Below are positions 49,104 through 63,100 of a stretch of DNA of 64,000 nucleotides, piece by piece (position 1 is the first letter of the stretch; each line of letters begins with the position of its first letter). The translations under genes and the position numbers were made by a program. The DNA is from Caprimulgus europaeus. Lineage: Eukaryota; Chordata; Aves; Caprimulgiformes; Caprimulgidae. The notes beneath the pieces were generated by a model. It was not told where the DNA came from. It was given only the letters and a program-made list of their open reading frames with translations, and searched no databases. The stretch lies in assembly GCA_907165065.1 (NCBI GenBank), contig OU015523.1, forward strand, positions 115,222,246 to 115,286,245. The letters run 5' to 3'.

Positions 49104-52100
49104 ACTAAAACTGCAACTAATTCAATGAATTCAGAATTTGGAAATTTAAAAAAAAAAAAATTAGTAAGAATTTTCTACTTTGAGAGTTTCAGAATTAAAA
49201 ACTCAGTTTCTCAATTCATTGCAAAAGTTCACCTTAAAGCGTAACATTAACTACAATATAAAAATTAAAATCTGAACTGAAATAGTTGACTTAATCTTAG
49301 CCACAAATCTGATGGATTCTTAGTTTGTGAAAATGTTCAGTTTGAGCTTTGTGGATCAATTCAGGAAGGAAGAGCCTTCAAAATATCAAAGATACCCCTA
49401 GGTGAAACCATTTCCTGCCAGGAAGATACATCCGTGGTTGCTAGCCACTACACCTTTGGGGCAAAATTAAATGTAGGCAATGAATATTCTCGTTAGCTGC
49501 TTGGCTTTCCACTTCTAGAAACTTCAGCAGAGCCATAAAATAAGAATAAAAACTATCAGAGCTCCCTCTCTTGTCTAATAGGATGTACCTGAGCAATCTC
49601 TGAACTCAGCCTTTCATTGTACGATGCCAAATGGACTGTGAAATTGTTTACCTTAGTGGACAGTGCTAGTTTCTCTTAGAAACAGAATAAAATTTATCGG
49701 GCAATCTAAACCAAAACCACCAGATTTTATTCATTTTTAGTGAAATTGCTTCTGTTGTTTCTCTGTTCACATGGCCGGTAATTCACTAGGGAAGGTGAAA
49801 CTTCACCAGTCACATCTGCACCTCTGTCACGCGTCGGCAGCGCGGGTGCAAATCGCTGTGCTTGGAGTAAGAGCAGCTCACCAAACCCTTGGCACTGACC
49901 CTGAGCATCACAGGCAACACGTCATGTAAAATGAAATACAGGGCACAGCCTCTGGATTTTAATTTCTGAAGCAAGAATGATGTGGCCACACAATTTTATA
50001 TACTTAAATCTTCAACCATAAAAATAAAACCAGAAAGTGAGTAAAAATAAAATACAAAAATAAAAACTGAAAAAGCACCATGGTTTTATCTAAACAGGAT
50101 TAGACTCCAAATACCTCCAGTTTTCTGGCCTCCTTCAAGGGTTTTATCAGCAGGTCACTGTAGAAATATATGAAATATATGGAATAATCTCCTCTTTTGA
50201 AAGACTGCACCTGGACAGCAGAAGTCTCACATTGGTCTAACCCAGCGTCTAGGAACCACAAGCAGGGCTATGGCAGTGACAAATGGGGTTACAAGCCAGC
50301 CAGAATTCAATCTCATTTGATGTTTAGGTTATTATTAAAGTAACATAAGGACACAACAGAAGATAATTCAAAAACCACTGGATGAAATTCTGAAGCACAA
50401 GATCCAATATTCCTTCCAAAATTGTTAACATCAATAATGATAAATCTTCATAGCCTTAAAAAAATCCCTTTTAAAATACAGGGTACCTTCAAATCACTTC
50501 CTGAAAGTTATCAAGCTGATATCAAACAGCAACATAATCAGCTCAGGGCTATAAATGAAAAAGTCTGTTTCCACAAGCAACACCATAAGCCTTTATATAT
50601 TTCTTCAAATTTCTCTTTGGAAAATGCTGCCAGAAGTAATCCTGCAACACAAGGCCAGTAACGCAGCATGCGAGGAGGAAACCTCCTCCGTAAACCCAGG
50701 CATCTTTCTCAAACTTCTAAAGCAGAGTACTGTGGCATTTGGGTTCTTCTTTATTTCATTATATTTTTTGAGGGAATATAAGAGAAAAATAAATTTGAAA
50801 TTGCTAAAACTACTACAAATACCAGATGGATAAAATAAGGCAAGCTGTAAAAGACGTAGCATAGAGACAGAAAACAGAGAAAACTCCAGGATAAACGATT
50901 CTCTGTTTCTCTGTCTGCCCTGACTGCCCAACACCACAGAAATACAGGAACCTCAGAACCTCTTAGCACAAAAAATAATAAAAACGGAGAGTAGTTGATT
51001 TTCAGTATAATGTAAATGCCACAAACGATACTTTCTAACTTCTGAATAAACAAGTTTAAATCCAAGGAAAATTAGAAGGGAAGAGTTAAAGCTCTCTGCT
51101 ATTTATTTTAATATAATTTATACAAACAATTTACAGAACACATCCAATCCATTCTACAAGCTTTGCTTTTATATCTGTCTTCCTTTCAAATTAAAAGGAA
51201 ATAGGATACTTCAACTTCAAATGTATTTAAATCAGAGACTTAAACTGAAATCTACTGTGGAAAAAAAATGGAAGACCTTATCTTGCAATCTGCTGGAATA
51301 AAAGCTCCTCTTCCCAGCTCACAAAATGCAGACAGGATTCTGGGAGAAAGAGGAGGAGAGAGAAAAGATTCCCCTTCTCTACTCCAAGGAGACAAAACCA
51401 TAAAACAAATCTGTTTTTAGCGAAAATACTGAAGTTCCTACAAAAGAGTAAAATTACTTCTATGTTATAACTAAACTCCTCGATACTGAAATTATCTTTT
51501 TTCTTTTTTCTATAATCTCAGAAATTTAAAACTGTTGCCACATTTTGCCCAGACTAACAACAAAACAAATTTCCCACAATGCACCTAAATTTATGGTAAG
51601 TTAAAGTACAATGAAGAAGAAGAGGTGAGGACCTTTCAAGTCAGATGGCATCAAAACCAGAAGCAGAACAGGGAAGTGCACTGGACATAAATATGGAGTT
51701 GGCGGGAGAAACGGTTGACTCTTGACTTGATAACTCAGGGCTGACTGACAGATGAGCATCATCCTTAAATCTCATCCCACATGTCCAGAAGGTTAAAAAA
51801 TTTCTGGATTATTTTCCTGTTGCTCCCATCATTTTGCCAGCACATCAGCTCCACCGCACACACTGCTCATCCTGCCTCCACCCCAGGGCCCAGCTGGGCT
51901 CCCCACCATGGACATACTGCAAAATAAACAAAGATCAACAAAGACTACAGACCACAGAGCACAAATCAAAAGGTTCCTGGGCCTGGTTTCCTAATGAAAG
52001 AGGCAAATTTTAAGCAACAAAACTGGTGCAATTTTCTGCAGTCCTAGAAGTCAGTTGGTATTTGATTTAAGAAGGACCCATTACAGAGGAAACTCAAGTG

Positions 52101-53461
52101 ACTAGATTTGACACAACACCCAATTTCTAGAAAACTGACACCAAGTTAAACATGCGCTACACCATCTGACTGGCAAAACACAATGCCAGCAAGCGCATCA
52201 GATATATAATCCAGACTAGGCTGCAAATAAACCTCTTCCTGACGCAGTCTTGCTCCAAGAGCCAGGAAGAGCTTCGGTCCCTCCAACTCTACATGGCTGA
52301 GACCGACCTTGTACTCCACACAGAGATGTTAATATCGGGTATAAGAAGCTTATGAGAGATAAAAACAAAGCATGCCAATACTTATCCTTATATGACTGTG
52401 AAGAAGTTTTCTAGTAAATATGAGAATTGTTTCAGAGTAACTTCTAACAAAAAATAATCCTGCTGCTGATTAACAATGAAGATCCTCATTACAGGCATCA
52501 CAAGTCACATTTTCAGTTCAACATTATCTTTACAACCATGTCTTGCTTTCCTTTTGCAATCATGTCATTTCGCAGCAATCATTAAATATAGTTTATGTCT
52601 ATGCATAAGTCAGGGAAACAGCCAATTGGCTAAACTGGAAGTCCTCACAGTTGGCATTCTTCTCATATCATAAACTAAGTGTACACATGTAATTTCATAA
52701 GCACGTGTTTTATTAGCTTGACTAAAATAGTTGGGCTGCAGCACTGACACTAAAATTGCTAGAAATTCATTTCATAAATATCTTTCTTCATTTGTTTGCA
52801 AGTTTATCTTTTCACTAATCATTTTTTGAATAAACCTTCTATACCACGCACCTGCCTTCAACTCAGCTTTTCCTATCTTTAAACCTAAATTAACACCATA
52901 TTCAAGAATTGAATCAGAGAAAAATGTTTTAAAATGTTAAAGAAAAAAAATAGTATTTTTTCTATTACAGGCCAGAGTATTTCCATTATTTGCACTGGGG
53001 AAGGGGTCAGAAGAGGCAGACAGATACAGAGGCAATGGAAGTCACTGGAGAGCTTGTTCCAGGCTGTCGCTGCCTGGGCTGGAGCATCAGGGAGGGCATC
53101 CCATGCTCACAAAGTGAGCAAAATGTTCTCAGGAAGCAAAAGGCAGTATGAGAAGTTGCCAGCCAAAAAGAAAATGCTGTGCAAAGTAAGAGCAGGCTTC
53201 AGTTGGGCTTCCCACCCGCCTAGGACCATGTAGGGAGCTGCCAATGGAAAGTGCCAATGGGAGACATCCCATGGAAGCAGGAACAGGCGTGGCTGCCAGC
53301 TGAGAGCCTGCGGTGCTGAATGAGTCTGCAGGAATCATACCGGGCATCTGCAACAGCCTGTCCTGTAACAGCGGAGAAGGTGGGTGGAACTGTCTTTAAG
53401 CTGGAAGAAACCTACAGCCATAGGTTGTGGTATTTGCAGTGGCTTTACCATGAACAAATCA
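49104..53461. other. Unique noncoding DNA
   Basis: AT-rich with A13 at about 49,148-49,160. The overlapping frames at 50,422-51,065 on both strands have no recognisable motif. The stretch 52,970-53,460 is less AT-rich and could be a more diverged continuation of the CR1 copy to its right, but I could not match it. Confidence 0.5.
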
Positions 53462-53612
53462 AAGCTCTACTTCAGCAAAGCTTTCAGCATGGTTTCCCAT
53501 AGTCCCTGTAGTCTAATTTAAGGGATCTATACTGGATAGGTGGACCATGAGGTGGATGAGTAACTGGTTGGACTGTTGGATTCAAATAATGGAGATCTGC
53601 AGTTCAAAGTGT
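53462..53612 (+). pseudogene. Decayed CR1 reverse-transcriptase fragment
   Basis: Two pieces in different frames match the CR1 ORF2 reverse transcriptase in the right order and spacing. The first (about 53,465-53,507) reads LYFSKAFSMVSHS, corresponding to 'YLDFSKAFDTVSH'. The second (about 53,535-53,573) reads LDRWTMRWMSNWLD, corresponding to 'LDEWTVRWIENWLN'. A stop and a frameshift lie between them, so the copy is dead. The catalytic FADD box would lie further right and was not found. It is in the opposite orientation to the RT fragment at 33,095, so the two are independent insertions. Confidence 0.75.
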
Positions 53613-55652
53613 TCATCACGCTGATGTGCTTTGAAATAGATTGTCGTATTTTCTGAAGAATCAGCTCTTAAAATTTTTGTATATTTTCTGTCTTCATTTC
53701 TTTGGGCCTCTCCTCCCCATCTGCAATATGTTAATAACATTAACATCAAGGATGGAGTCTAAGTTCAGATTCAGATTGCTAAATGTATGTATCTCCATGT
53801 AAGCCAAACACCTACACTCCGCTTCATGCTCAATGAACGTCTGAAAAATCAGTTCTCTCCACATTGGCATCTAATGCCATTTAAGGTTCCCCAGTGTATC
53901 TGAGACACCCTCCAGGGACTTATAGACATGACAGAAATTATGCATGGACCAGTACTCCTCTGCAGTTCTAGCAGGAGAGTGGGTAGGTAGGCAATGCTGG
54001 GGCATATGAAATGACCTCACAAGCTCATCAGCTGACCAAATGCAGGTTCACACTCAGAAACCCCTAACGTCAAGCCCACATGTCTACACTTGCAAGTCTC
54101 AGCCTGGGGCTAAATCCTAACCCTGATTTCCACAGCCAATTAGGGTCATGATAAAAAGAATGACAAGGGAAAAGCAAAGTAATGAGCATTCTCCACGAAA
54201 CTATACTACAAATGAGCAAGAGCATACAAAAATACCATGACTAATAATATATCATATAATTATAATGTAATTATAATATCATTATCATATAATTATAGAG
54301 TGCCTGTTAATGCAAACAGAGTGGACAGACTCGATTTGTGCAGGCATTTCCCTAGCTTCTGAGTTTTTTGACTTTGCAACCCTAATCACACTCTTTCAAT
54401 GCACTTTCAGTGCTCTCTATTCCAGGCACAGTCGTGAGTACATGAATACTAAAGGGTGAAGTTTTCAAAGACACTCAGTGTTGGATTAATATTTCTCTCC
54501 CTGAAGACCAGAGTAATTTCTTTATGCTTCTGACATCTTCCTCCCCCTCCTCCTCTCCTGGCTTGAGATTTATAATGTAATTTTATACAGCCTTACTTTT
54601 TCTTCTTGAAATCATTCCTGAAGCTTTATGAATTATGTCCATAACATCATGTTCTGAATACCTATTTTAAGGAGTTTCTTTTGTCCTAATAGTTCATACA
54701 GAAAATCAGCTGAAGCTGGCAACATTCCAATAAAACCCACATTCAGTTATTCCATTAAGGAAAAAAAGTGAATACTTTTGCATATGTACTACCCTACAAT
54801 ATAAACTAGCACATAGCTGTGAAATACTGTCATTATTTTACAGCACTGATCTAATTTTCTACTGAATGCCCTACAATGAAGGGTTTCTTCAGAGTACAAA
54901 ATACAAAGACTCAAACTTAAAAATTATAATTTGGCAGCACTTAAGTCTTTTTTTTAAAAAAAGTATTTTATTTTCTATCATATTGAATAACACCAACTGA
55001 CAAAAGCTTTACATGCTGAATGAATCCAGATGCATTTCCTGACCATAAAGAATCAGAGAGATATAATGTGGCAAGAGACTGGTACTGTGCTCATTAGATC
55101 ACTAAGCAGCAGTGCTTATAAACAGAATATTTAACTAGACTCTACAAAGATATTCAAATGCAGCTGCCAGAATGTACTTTGAGATTTTCCACCTAATACA
55201 AAAATGCAAGAGATGAGAAATTATCTCCCTTTAAACGAAAAAGTTCAAGGTGAATGTTACCTGATTAACTCACTTTGTTATTAATTAAATTCAATAAAAA
55301 TCCCAAATATGGCATGCCATCCTTTATTAGCATTTCTACAGAAATAAGAACCAAGCTTATCATTCAGCCAACAAAATTTAATCAGAATTAATGAAATATC
55401 AAAGAATAATAACAGTGGAGGAAGAAGTTAAGTTCAAACCATGACAATGAAGGGGAAAAAGAAAGCAGTTTCTCCTAGTGAGATTTATAAAGAATCTGAG
55501 GAAAATTATTCCTATGCAATTTGCATATATTTCTTTATCTATATATACATATTCTGTATGTAATGCATGCTATAGAAATAGTAATTTATTTAAAAGTACT
55601 AAGATATTTCAAGGGGGAAAATGTTCATCTAAAATGAAGGAGACATCAGAAA
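53613..55652. other. Unique noncoding DNA
   Basis: The stretch 53,850-54,150 has the even base composition of an interspersed repeat, but I could not assign a family. A self-complementary AT-rich patch made of TATAATTATA words lies at 54,241-54,298. A CR1 3' end matching the RT fragment at 53,462 was looked for here and not found. Confidence 0.5.
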
Positions 55653-55684
55653 CATGGTTCCTTACTCTCATGGTTCCTTACTCT
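55653..55684. repeat. 16-bp exact tandem duplication
   Basis: CATGGTTCCTTACTCT occurs twice with no spacer. The copies are identical. Confidence 0.97.
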
Positions 55685-58600
55685 CCTCCCACATTCAGCT
55701 GGACTTGGTTTTCGATTTGGTCGTGCAATTCTTACCTCTTACCATATGGTGGAAAGTTTCATTTATCTGCAATATGAATTTGTCAAGAACTGGCCTTGGA
55801 CAGTATTTGTCTGCGAATTCTCTCCAGTTTCAGCACTCACATTAGCCACCTACCACACCTTTTCAGTAAAGAAGACAGAAGTGTGTTAGCGTGGAAACTG
55901 GGCAGCATTCTCTATTCATTCTGGATGTTAACGATTAAGTGCTCTGATGGCACCTCCGCTGCTCTGCCAAACTTCTGAGGTATAAGTAAAAAGCTATAGT
56001 CTTCATAGCTGTCTTCCTCCAACAATACAGACAATTACAATGAGCAGTATAAATATTCCATTTAAATCTATACTTTCATGTAAATGGAAAATTAAATTTG
56101 TTGAAAAGGTTGAAGGTTTTTTTTAGCTCAAAAGACTGATTCCCAAAGAAGGTATGTTTCCAGCAGAAGGAACTTCCCATAGTACAACCTTCTTCTAGCA
56201 TTAGGACAAAGATGGATCTCTAGCTATTTGTCCAGATGGAAGAAGTAATACAAAGGACTCATTTCATAATTTAGCAAGAATTAATGCCCACTTACTGTAA
56301 AAGCATTGCCAAATCTGTGACTTAACAGAAAGCTGTAACAGGTATTAATTGATGTCATCTGTACACAAGGAAGAATCCATTTGTGACCCAAATGTCATGA
56401 AAATCAACATAATTACACACTTCATCGTTCGGGTGATTTTTTCATTAAATTAGGAGTTCAGAGTGTGACTACAGTTTCATCATTTGATTACCTTTATCTC
56501 ATGGTGTTTCAGCTGAATCTGGAGAACAATGCTGAGGGTTAAATACATACGTAGAAACAATGAGACATATGAAGGACATGAAAAGCTGAAATATGCCATT
56601 TTTCAAGTTTAGGAAGTAAACCAGAAGGTACCAAGAAGCTAGCAATAATATCACACTACAAGAAATAGGCAGCTCAAACAGGGAGAACAGTACCCTCAAA
56701 GGACCAAGGAGATAATCTGGAGAAACACTAAGAAACCCCACCCCAACCCTCATCAAGGAATGAGACAGTGGTAGCCTCCAAAAAAAAAGAGAAACCTCAA
56801 CAAAATTGGAGATATGTTTCAAAACATAAACATGCCCCAAGCTAAACAGTTATGAAAAATGTTCCCAGTAAATTTATCTGTGAGATGAATCCATCATTCC
56901 CATGCTGCATGGAACAGATTGTATTCAGGAGACAGAGAACTGCATTCCCTCATGGTGCAAGTAATTTGGGAGGTATCATGGTATTTACTTATGGAATGAC
57001 TAATTAGGTATGAAAACAAGGGGGAAAAGAAAAAGGGAGTCCTCTAATGTGCTAAAATATAATTATTTTTAAAAATGCATGAATTGCAGATAGAAACATG
57101 GTCTTAGGGAGAGGCTAGGGACATGTCAGGATTCAGCTTTGTCTCTCTGAACTAGTGGTACATGAAGGGGATTATTTGTCACCAGGCAAGAGATTTGGAC
57201 ATCACCAAAGTAATAATGAAGCTGAGGAAGGAGGAGCTGGGTGGCGAAAAGGAAATCCCCCTTAACCGGTCCAGTTTGTGCTGCGGGAAAGGCAGGTAGG
57301 TATCTGGGCACAAAGTCAACCCAAGGTGGACACTGAGAAGGGGGAAGCAGAAGGCTTCCCGTGATGGAGAAGGAGAAGGCTTCAAGCGATGGGCAGGAGC
57401 ACTCTGCACTCTTGATTGAGCATCCAGAAGTATCTCTTAAGAAAAAGCAGTGTGGATTTCTACCCCCTGTTCAAACACAGTCGTGTGTCCCTGCACTAAT
57501 AAAAATCATGCGGTGTGAATGGAGGAAGTCCCCACATTTGGGAAATTTAAAATGAGGGCCCAAGGTTATAATACAATGGGTCTGGAAGAGCATAAAATGA
57601 CCTGTGAGATCAAGGCAATTCTGATCACTGATTTTTATGACTTCACCAAGTACTCAAAAAAGTCAGGAAGTTAATTATTTCTATTTAAAAAAATACACCA
57701 CTCAGCAGGCTTCTGTACACCCACACATGCACTTATCCAATGTATTAGTCATGAACCACTACCAAAACAGAATAAAAATATATTTTAACAAATCTTGCAC
57801 AAAGTCAAAACATAATTCCTTTACAGACATGTCAGTCCACAAATCTGCTCTTTCATTCAGCTTAGGCTGCCAGAATCTCTTATGGACATCTATTACACAG
57901 ATCTGCCAAACCCATAATTCACTTCTTGACATTAAGTAATAAATACATAATGCAGACACACATTTGTCCTTTTCAAAATTTAACTGAAATCCATTTCTTG
58001 AGATAAGAGCATGACCTGTCCAAGACACCTTCCAAAATTCAGAAAATCTCTCTCCACTGAGGCATGCACTCCAACCTTCATGTCCTGGCTCCTTCCTGAA
58101 ACAGAAGCTATGTACATCCAAGAATTTGACATTAAAATAGGAAATCATGACTGCTTTGTGTGCCATTGGCATGTGGAAGTGCCAGCCATAAAGCAGACAC
58201 TCATGGCAGGGCTCACTGTACAGGCAGAACCAGAGGACACCAAGATCCATAATTAAAATTTTCACAGGGAAAAAACCACGCAGACTGCTCCTGAGCCCGG
58301 GAAGTGCTTTATTTGATCATGTTTAGCCTTACACGATTCCTATTAGCCTGGAGGGTGGTGGGTTAAGCTAATGGTGAACGGTGCACTTTGCAAACAGTTA
58401 CACTCAAATTTTCCTCCTTAAATTTACTTCTGCGAAGGGATGTTGATGCCGAGACAAAGGTTCCCAAGTAAGGAAATACCTGGCTCTGTTCTGCTCAAAA
58501 ATATAAGTGTTGCCTTTTCAGGGCTAAAGCAGCTAGAAAAGAGTCTGTACCATACAACACTTACAAAACTTCTCAGATCCCAGCCCTGCTGATTAGTGCT

Positions 58601-60019
58601 TCAATTTAGTCAAATGGAGGTCACTGCAGTAGGTGTTTTTCAGGGGAAATGATTAGGAAGGGGAAGGATGTAGGGAGGATTTGCAAGAGATGAAAACAAA
58701 TGACACTGGCCTTATAATAAAAATTCTGAGTGCAGCAGGGAGGGGAAGATGTATCATCATTAGCTCATTTACCGGTTGTGAACTAGCAAGGGCTCATATC
58801 CATGAATCTTTCCACATCACATGTACATCTTTAAGGCATCAGCGAGCTCTAGCACGCACCCATATGATCAGACGCAATGATTACATGACTAATATTCATC
58901 CAGAGAGAAACATATCAATTGAAGTTTTCTAGCTGGTGTACTTCTGAAGTCTGTCACACTCCAAATGGAGCAAGAGCCACAGCAGACCTGTGCTCTGTTG
59001 GGGTAACTCTTCCACTGGAAGAGGCAGAGCATGTGCCAGCTACTGCTGGGCAAAACTAGGACTAAGCTCAGTGAAGTACTTAGCCCTAGTAAATTCAAAC
59101 ACACATACTGACTCAGAAACACATAAAATTAGGCAGGTAGGAAAACATGAGGACACTGGTGTTCTTATTGCTCTTGGCCTTACTACCCATATAGAAACAA
59201 GGTTGGATTTTCAAAGCCACCAAAAAAGAGATTTAGGAAATCAGACTTTCAGTGGCACTTGTGCTCCTTCATTACATGGGCAACTCTGAAGAACAGCAGA
59301 AACACAACAAGGCTGAAGTTAATAAAAGAAAGAGGACACACTGGGTCTGCGCAGGGTGAGACCCTTTCAGCGGGAGCCACCACTCCATCTGCCACCCGTG
59401 GAAAGAAAAGCCTGAAGTCATTAGGAGAAGACAGAAAGAGATTATTGCAAGAGACAATGCAAGGGTCTGGCAGCAATTCAACGCAAGATTTATTGGTCTT
59501 GTTTTGTGAGTAAAGGCAGAAACATCAAGGTGCTGGCCCCTTGTCCACAAGGAGCAAAGACTTAACGATCACACAAAGGAAAGAGAAGGCACAAACAGCA
59601 GCTGTGAAAGGAGGAGGAGATGATGTGGGAAAGAGAAATTATCCTCAATGAGGACATTTTCTTGTTAGGTGATGTAGATTGAAACACTGGCATTTACGTC
59701 AAGGTAAGGCTGGCCATTAACTTCTTTCCCCACACTCAGTCACTTCTCTTTCTTAGGTAGGAATAAGATTGTGCTGGTGAAGAGGAGAAGACAGACCCAG
59801 CAGGACAGGCCAGTCCTGTGACTGGTTCACTGAGTTTGAATTCTGGCAAAAAGCATGTGGATTTACAGAGGAATTTAAAAGCCTAAACCATACCAAGGAA
59901 AGGCTCCTCAATATTCAGTGGTTGCAAGTTGACTGCGAGCACATCTTCCCAGTGGCATCTTCTCTCTGGCTCAGCTCTCCATCTACACATTGCTACGCAG
60001 ACTGAAACATCGTTTTCAT
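55685..60019. other. Unique noncoding DNA
   Basis: Includes the window's longest open frame, 57,759-58,265 (-, 168 codons). It has no recognisable domain, and a run of this length is expected about once by chance here. The rest is AT-leaning and unassigned. The stretch 59,560-59,660 is purine-rich. Confidence 0.55.
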
Positions 60020-60128
60020 AAAGGGCTGAGTTCAGTAAAGCTAATCCCATTCCATATGCCACTCAGACAGATATTCAAATCCCACTGGCTTCATTGGGTT
60101 AAAAGCACTTAGCTGAATCAGGGCCCCA
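60020..60128. repeat. Ancient sauropsid fold-back (palindromic) repeat
   Basis: The left end reads AGGGCTGAGTTCAGTAAAGC. The right end reads AAGCACTTAGCTGAATCAGG, then GCCCC. The ends are imperfect inverted complements of one another ('gggcc.tga.ttcagc.aag'). The middle contains CCCACTGGCTTCATTGGG, typical of an old inverted-repeat family abundant in turtles and crocodilians and kept in traces in birds. It probably derives from a non-autonomous DNA element. The family name was not assigned. Confidence 0.5.
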
Positions 60129-63100
60129 TGCTGGTGGAAGGGACAATAAGAAAACCCATGACAGATAGACAGGTGGAGGGGACGTACCAGGGTATGTATG
60201 AATTTGCTAGAGAAGGCTTTGGAAAAAAATAAGAGAGAGAATTAAAAAAAATGGGAGAAAGCTTTCTAGTTAATTGAAGATTAAGAAGAAGTAGAAATAG
60301 AAAGTGTAACACAGCTGAAGGTATGATAGGTTCACAGCAGAAGGCAGAAGATTACTTAATAGTCTTACACAATTAAATTAATTCCTTTTAATCTTTTTAT
60401 ACACATTGTAAACAAAATCTCTCTATCCCATGAAAATTACGTTTTAAAGGCTGGGTAAATACATTAACTAATCCTAAAATCCCAGAAATCCCAGTTTAAT
60501 TTTTTTTCCTTTTTTGAGAAAACAAAAGCCCAAGTAGGGAAGAGCTCTGTAAACAGTTTTGACCTTCAGAGAGCCTGGCATTCTGTTTATTTATTCCAAA
60601 AATGAAACATTGCTTCAAGCAGCTGAAGGAAGAAAAAAATAAATAAAAAAAAGGTCATTTAAATGGAATGGCTACACCTCATTTGCAGTAATCAAGAGGA
60701 TGCACCCTAAACATTGACAATATTACATGAAACCCACAGAGCAAATAATTGGTACCAGCAACCAGAAGTAAAGTCAGGTGGAAGATAAAACTCTTTTTTT
60801 TTTTTTAAAAACAGTTTAAAAATCAGTTTAAAACCATCCATCAAGATATGTCAGTAGAAGCAATTCTGATGATGGCTCTGAGTTTACTGCAGACAATTAC
60901 TTAATTGCTACTATCCCTTCATATGCCAATTAGCAAGTATTGTAATTTGTGCTGATATCAGCACATACCTTGTACTTGAGCCCCAGGTGAAACAGCAGCA
61001 CCCTGCACTGGCAGGGGTGCAGACCCAGTGGTTGCTTGTACACCCATTTCAGACATTATGGAGGGACCAAGGCCACCCTCAAGGTCCATCACTGCCACGG
61101 CCTGAGCCCTCGGGGCTGCAGGTGCTCAGCACAACCCAACCCAACCCCATACTAGTGGGGAAGGGACCCAGCATTTTTCCAACCACCACCACCGAGTCCT
61201 CATTGCATTTTCACAATCTGTTTTTTCAGAGCACAATATCCTGATGAATAATACAAATACGCTACACTATTTCTTTGCAAATTTAATTAAGCAATTGAAG
61301 GGAGAGTCAAAACATGGGCATGCAGTGTAGTAATCTACAGCTGCTCTGTCACATCATGCCTAGGAGAGCAGAAAGGGAAACTAACAGCCACAAAGAAGTT
61401 TTATAGTTTTGTTTCCAAATATCTGCAGTGGGGAAAACAAGAATCAAGATAGTAAAATGTGAGTTTAAAAAATACTGTCAATATTATTGAGCAAAAAATA
61501 TGTAATACAATATAAAGGATACTGTGTATGTTTTACTTCGGTCTACAATCTGTAGATAGGTCTGCCCATTTTACATACAGAAATTTTGATTACAGCCTAA
61601 ACAGTTCCTATTCCACCTTAACATCAAAGGTGTAATCCACTACACTCAGCAATATGGAAATCTCAATTAACAACAAAATAAAAACATTAATTCATCTAGG
61701 AGTTTCTTCAGGAGAACAGAGATACCCACCTACTGCTTACTGCCCAGTTCCCATTCAAGAGAGAAACTCTATCTAAATAAATAACTAGAGAGTAAAATGC
61801 TGATGTCCCCCAGGGTGAAGAGCTCTGAAGGAAAACTACAGGAAGGTTACAGGACGCAGATATTGTCACTGATGAGAAACATGGTCTGGAGGATTTCGAG
61901 TTGAAGCTCCGGGACAATAAAAGTAAAATTCAGCAGCTGCTGCCATGGTTTAACAACTGGCAAGAAAGTACCTTTTACATATATATATTTCCTTTTCATC
62001 TCTGATACTGTACGTTTCGCTGCCATGACAACTAAATGTTTTCTGCCCATCTGTATGGTGACAGAATAGATGTATACATCTGTTCATGAATCTTGCTTTT
62101 AAAAGACAAATAATATTTTCCCAACCTTTGTATGTTTTTAAAGCTCTTTCCAGAATGAAGCAGAATATTGCAGCTCCTCTAGAACAGTGGTCCATAAATC
62201 ACACCACACAGGCAGTATGCTGCCCAGGAGACACTCTTAGCATTGCTCGTTGCCACCACAAATGAAAAAGTCAAAACGGAGGCTGGTGACAAAGACCGGG
62301 GAACGTTACCTTCAGCACACGTTCCCTCCCCGTGTTGCCTTTGCTTATCACCATTAGCAATATCACTACCTTGAGACCTACTTCCTTACTGGCTGATTAG
62401 AAACACAAAGCCATTTTCACAAAAAAAAAAGGACAATATATGAATTATTAGGGACAGGGAAAGGCATTTTATTGCCGTGTAGTTTAATAATTCTTTAAAA
62501 TCTTTGTAATATCTTCCATCTTAAGGCTTCCACATCTTTAGAATACATAATTCAATAAACAAATTAACTTCAGTGACATCAAGCAACTCAACCAAGGCTG
62601 TAGCATCACTAATCTTTGCATTTGCCTTGTCCTTAGGCATTTCCATTAAATAAAAACTCCTTTTCTGCACTACCAAGCCCTAACCCTACAGCCAGGCCAA
62701 GCTCTGACACTGGCACATGAAATTATTCCCAATCACAATAAGCAACAGATTCCTGAAATCTGTTCCTGAATCTTTAGACAGATTTCCAACTCTGTGCATT
62801 AGCCCCAGATTAGTGAAAAAAATGGGAAAAAAAAAAAAAAAGGTTCTGAAGTTAAAGTACTGCAACATGGAAACAACAGGGGCTTTGACAGGGAGTAGTT
62901 TGGAATTTAAATTGTACTGAGAAGGGAGACACTTCCAGACACTGAAGTAACAAACAAACAACAAAATAAAACAATAAAAAAATCCAACACAGAGAAGGTC
63001 AAGCATTGCACAAAAGAAATGAGAGGACTAAAGCTCTCATCGAGGGGTAGAAGTCAATATGGTTACTGAAACAGTGGGAAAATGAGATAAATACGAGACA

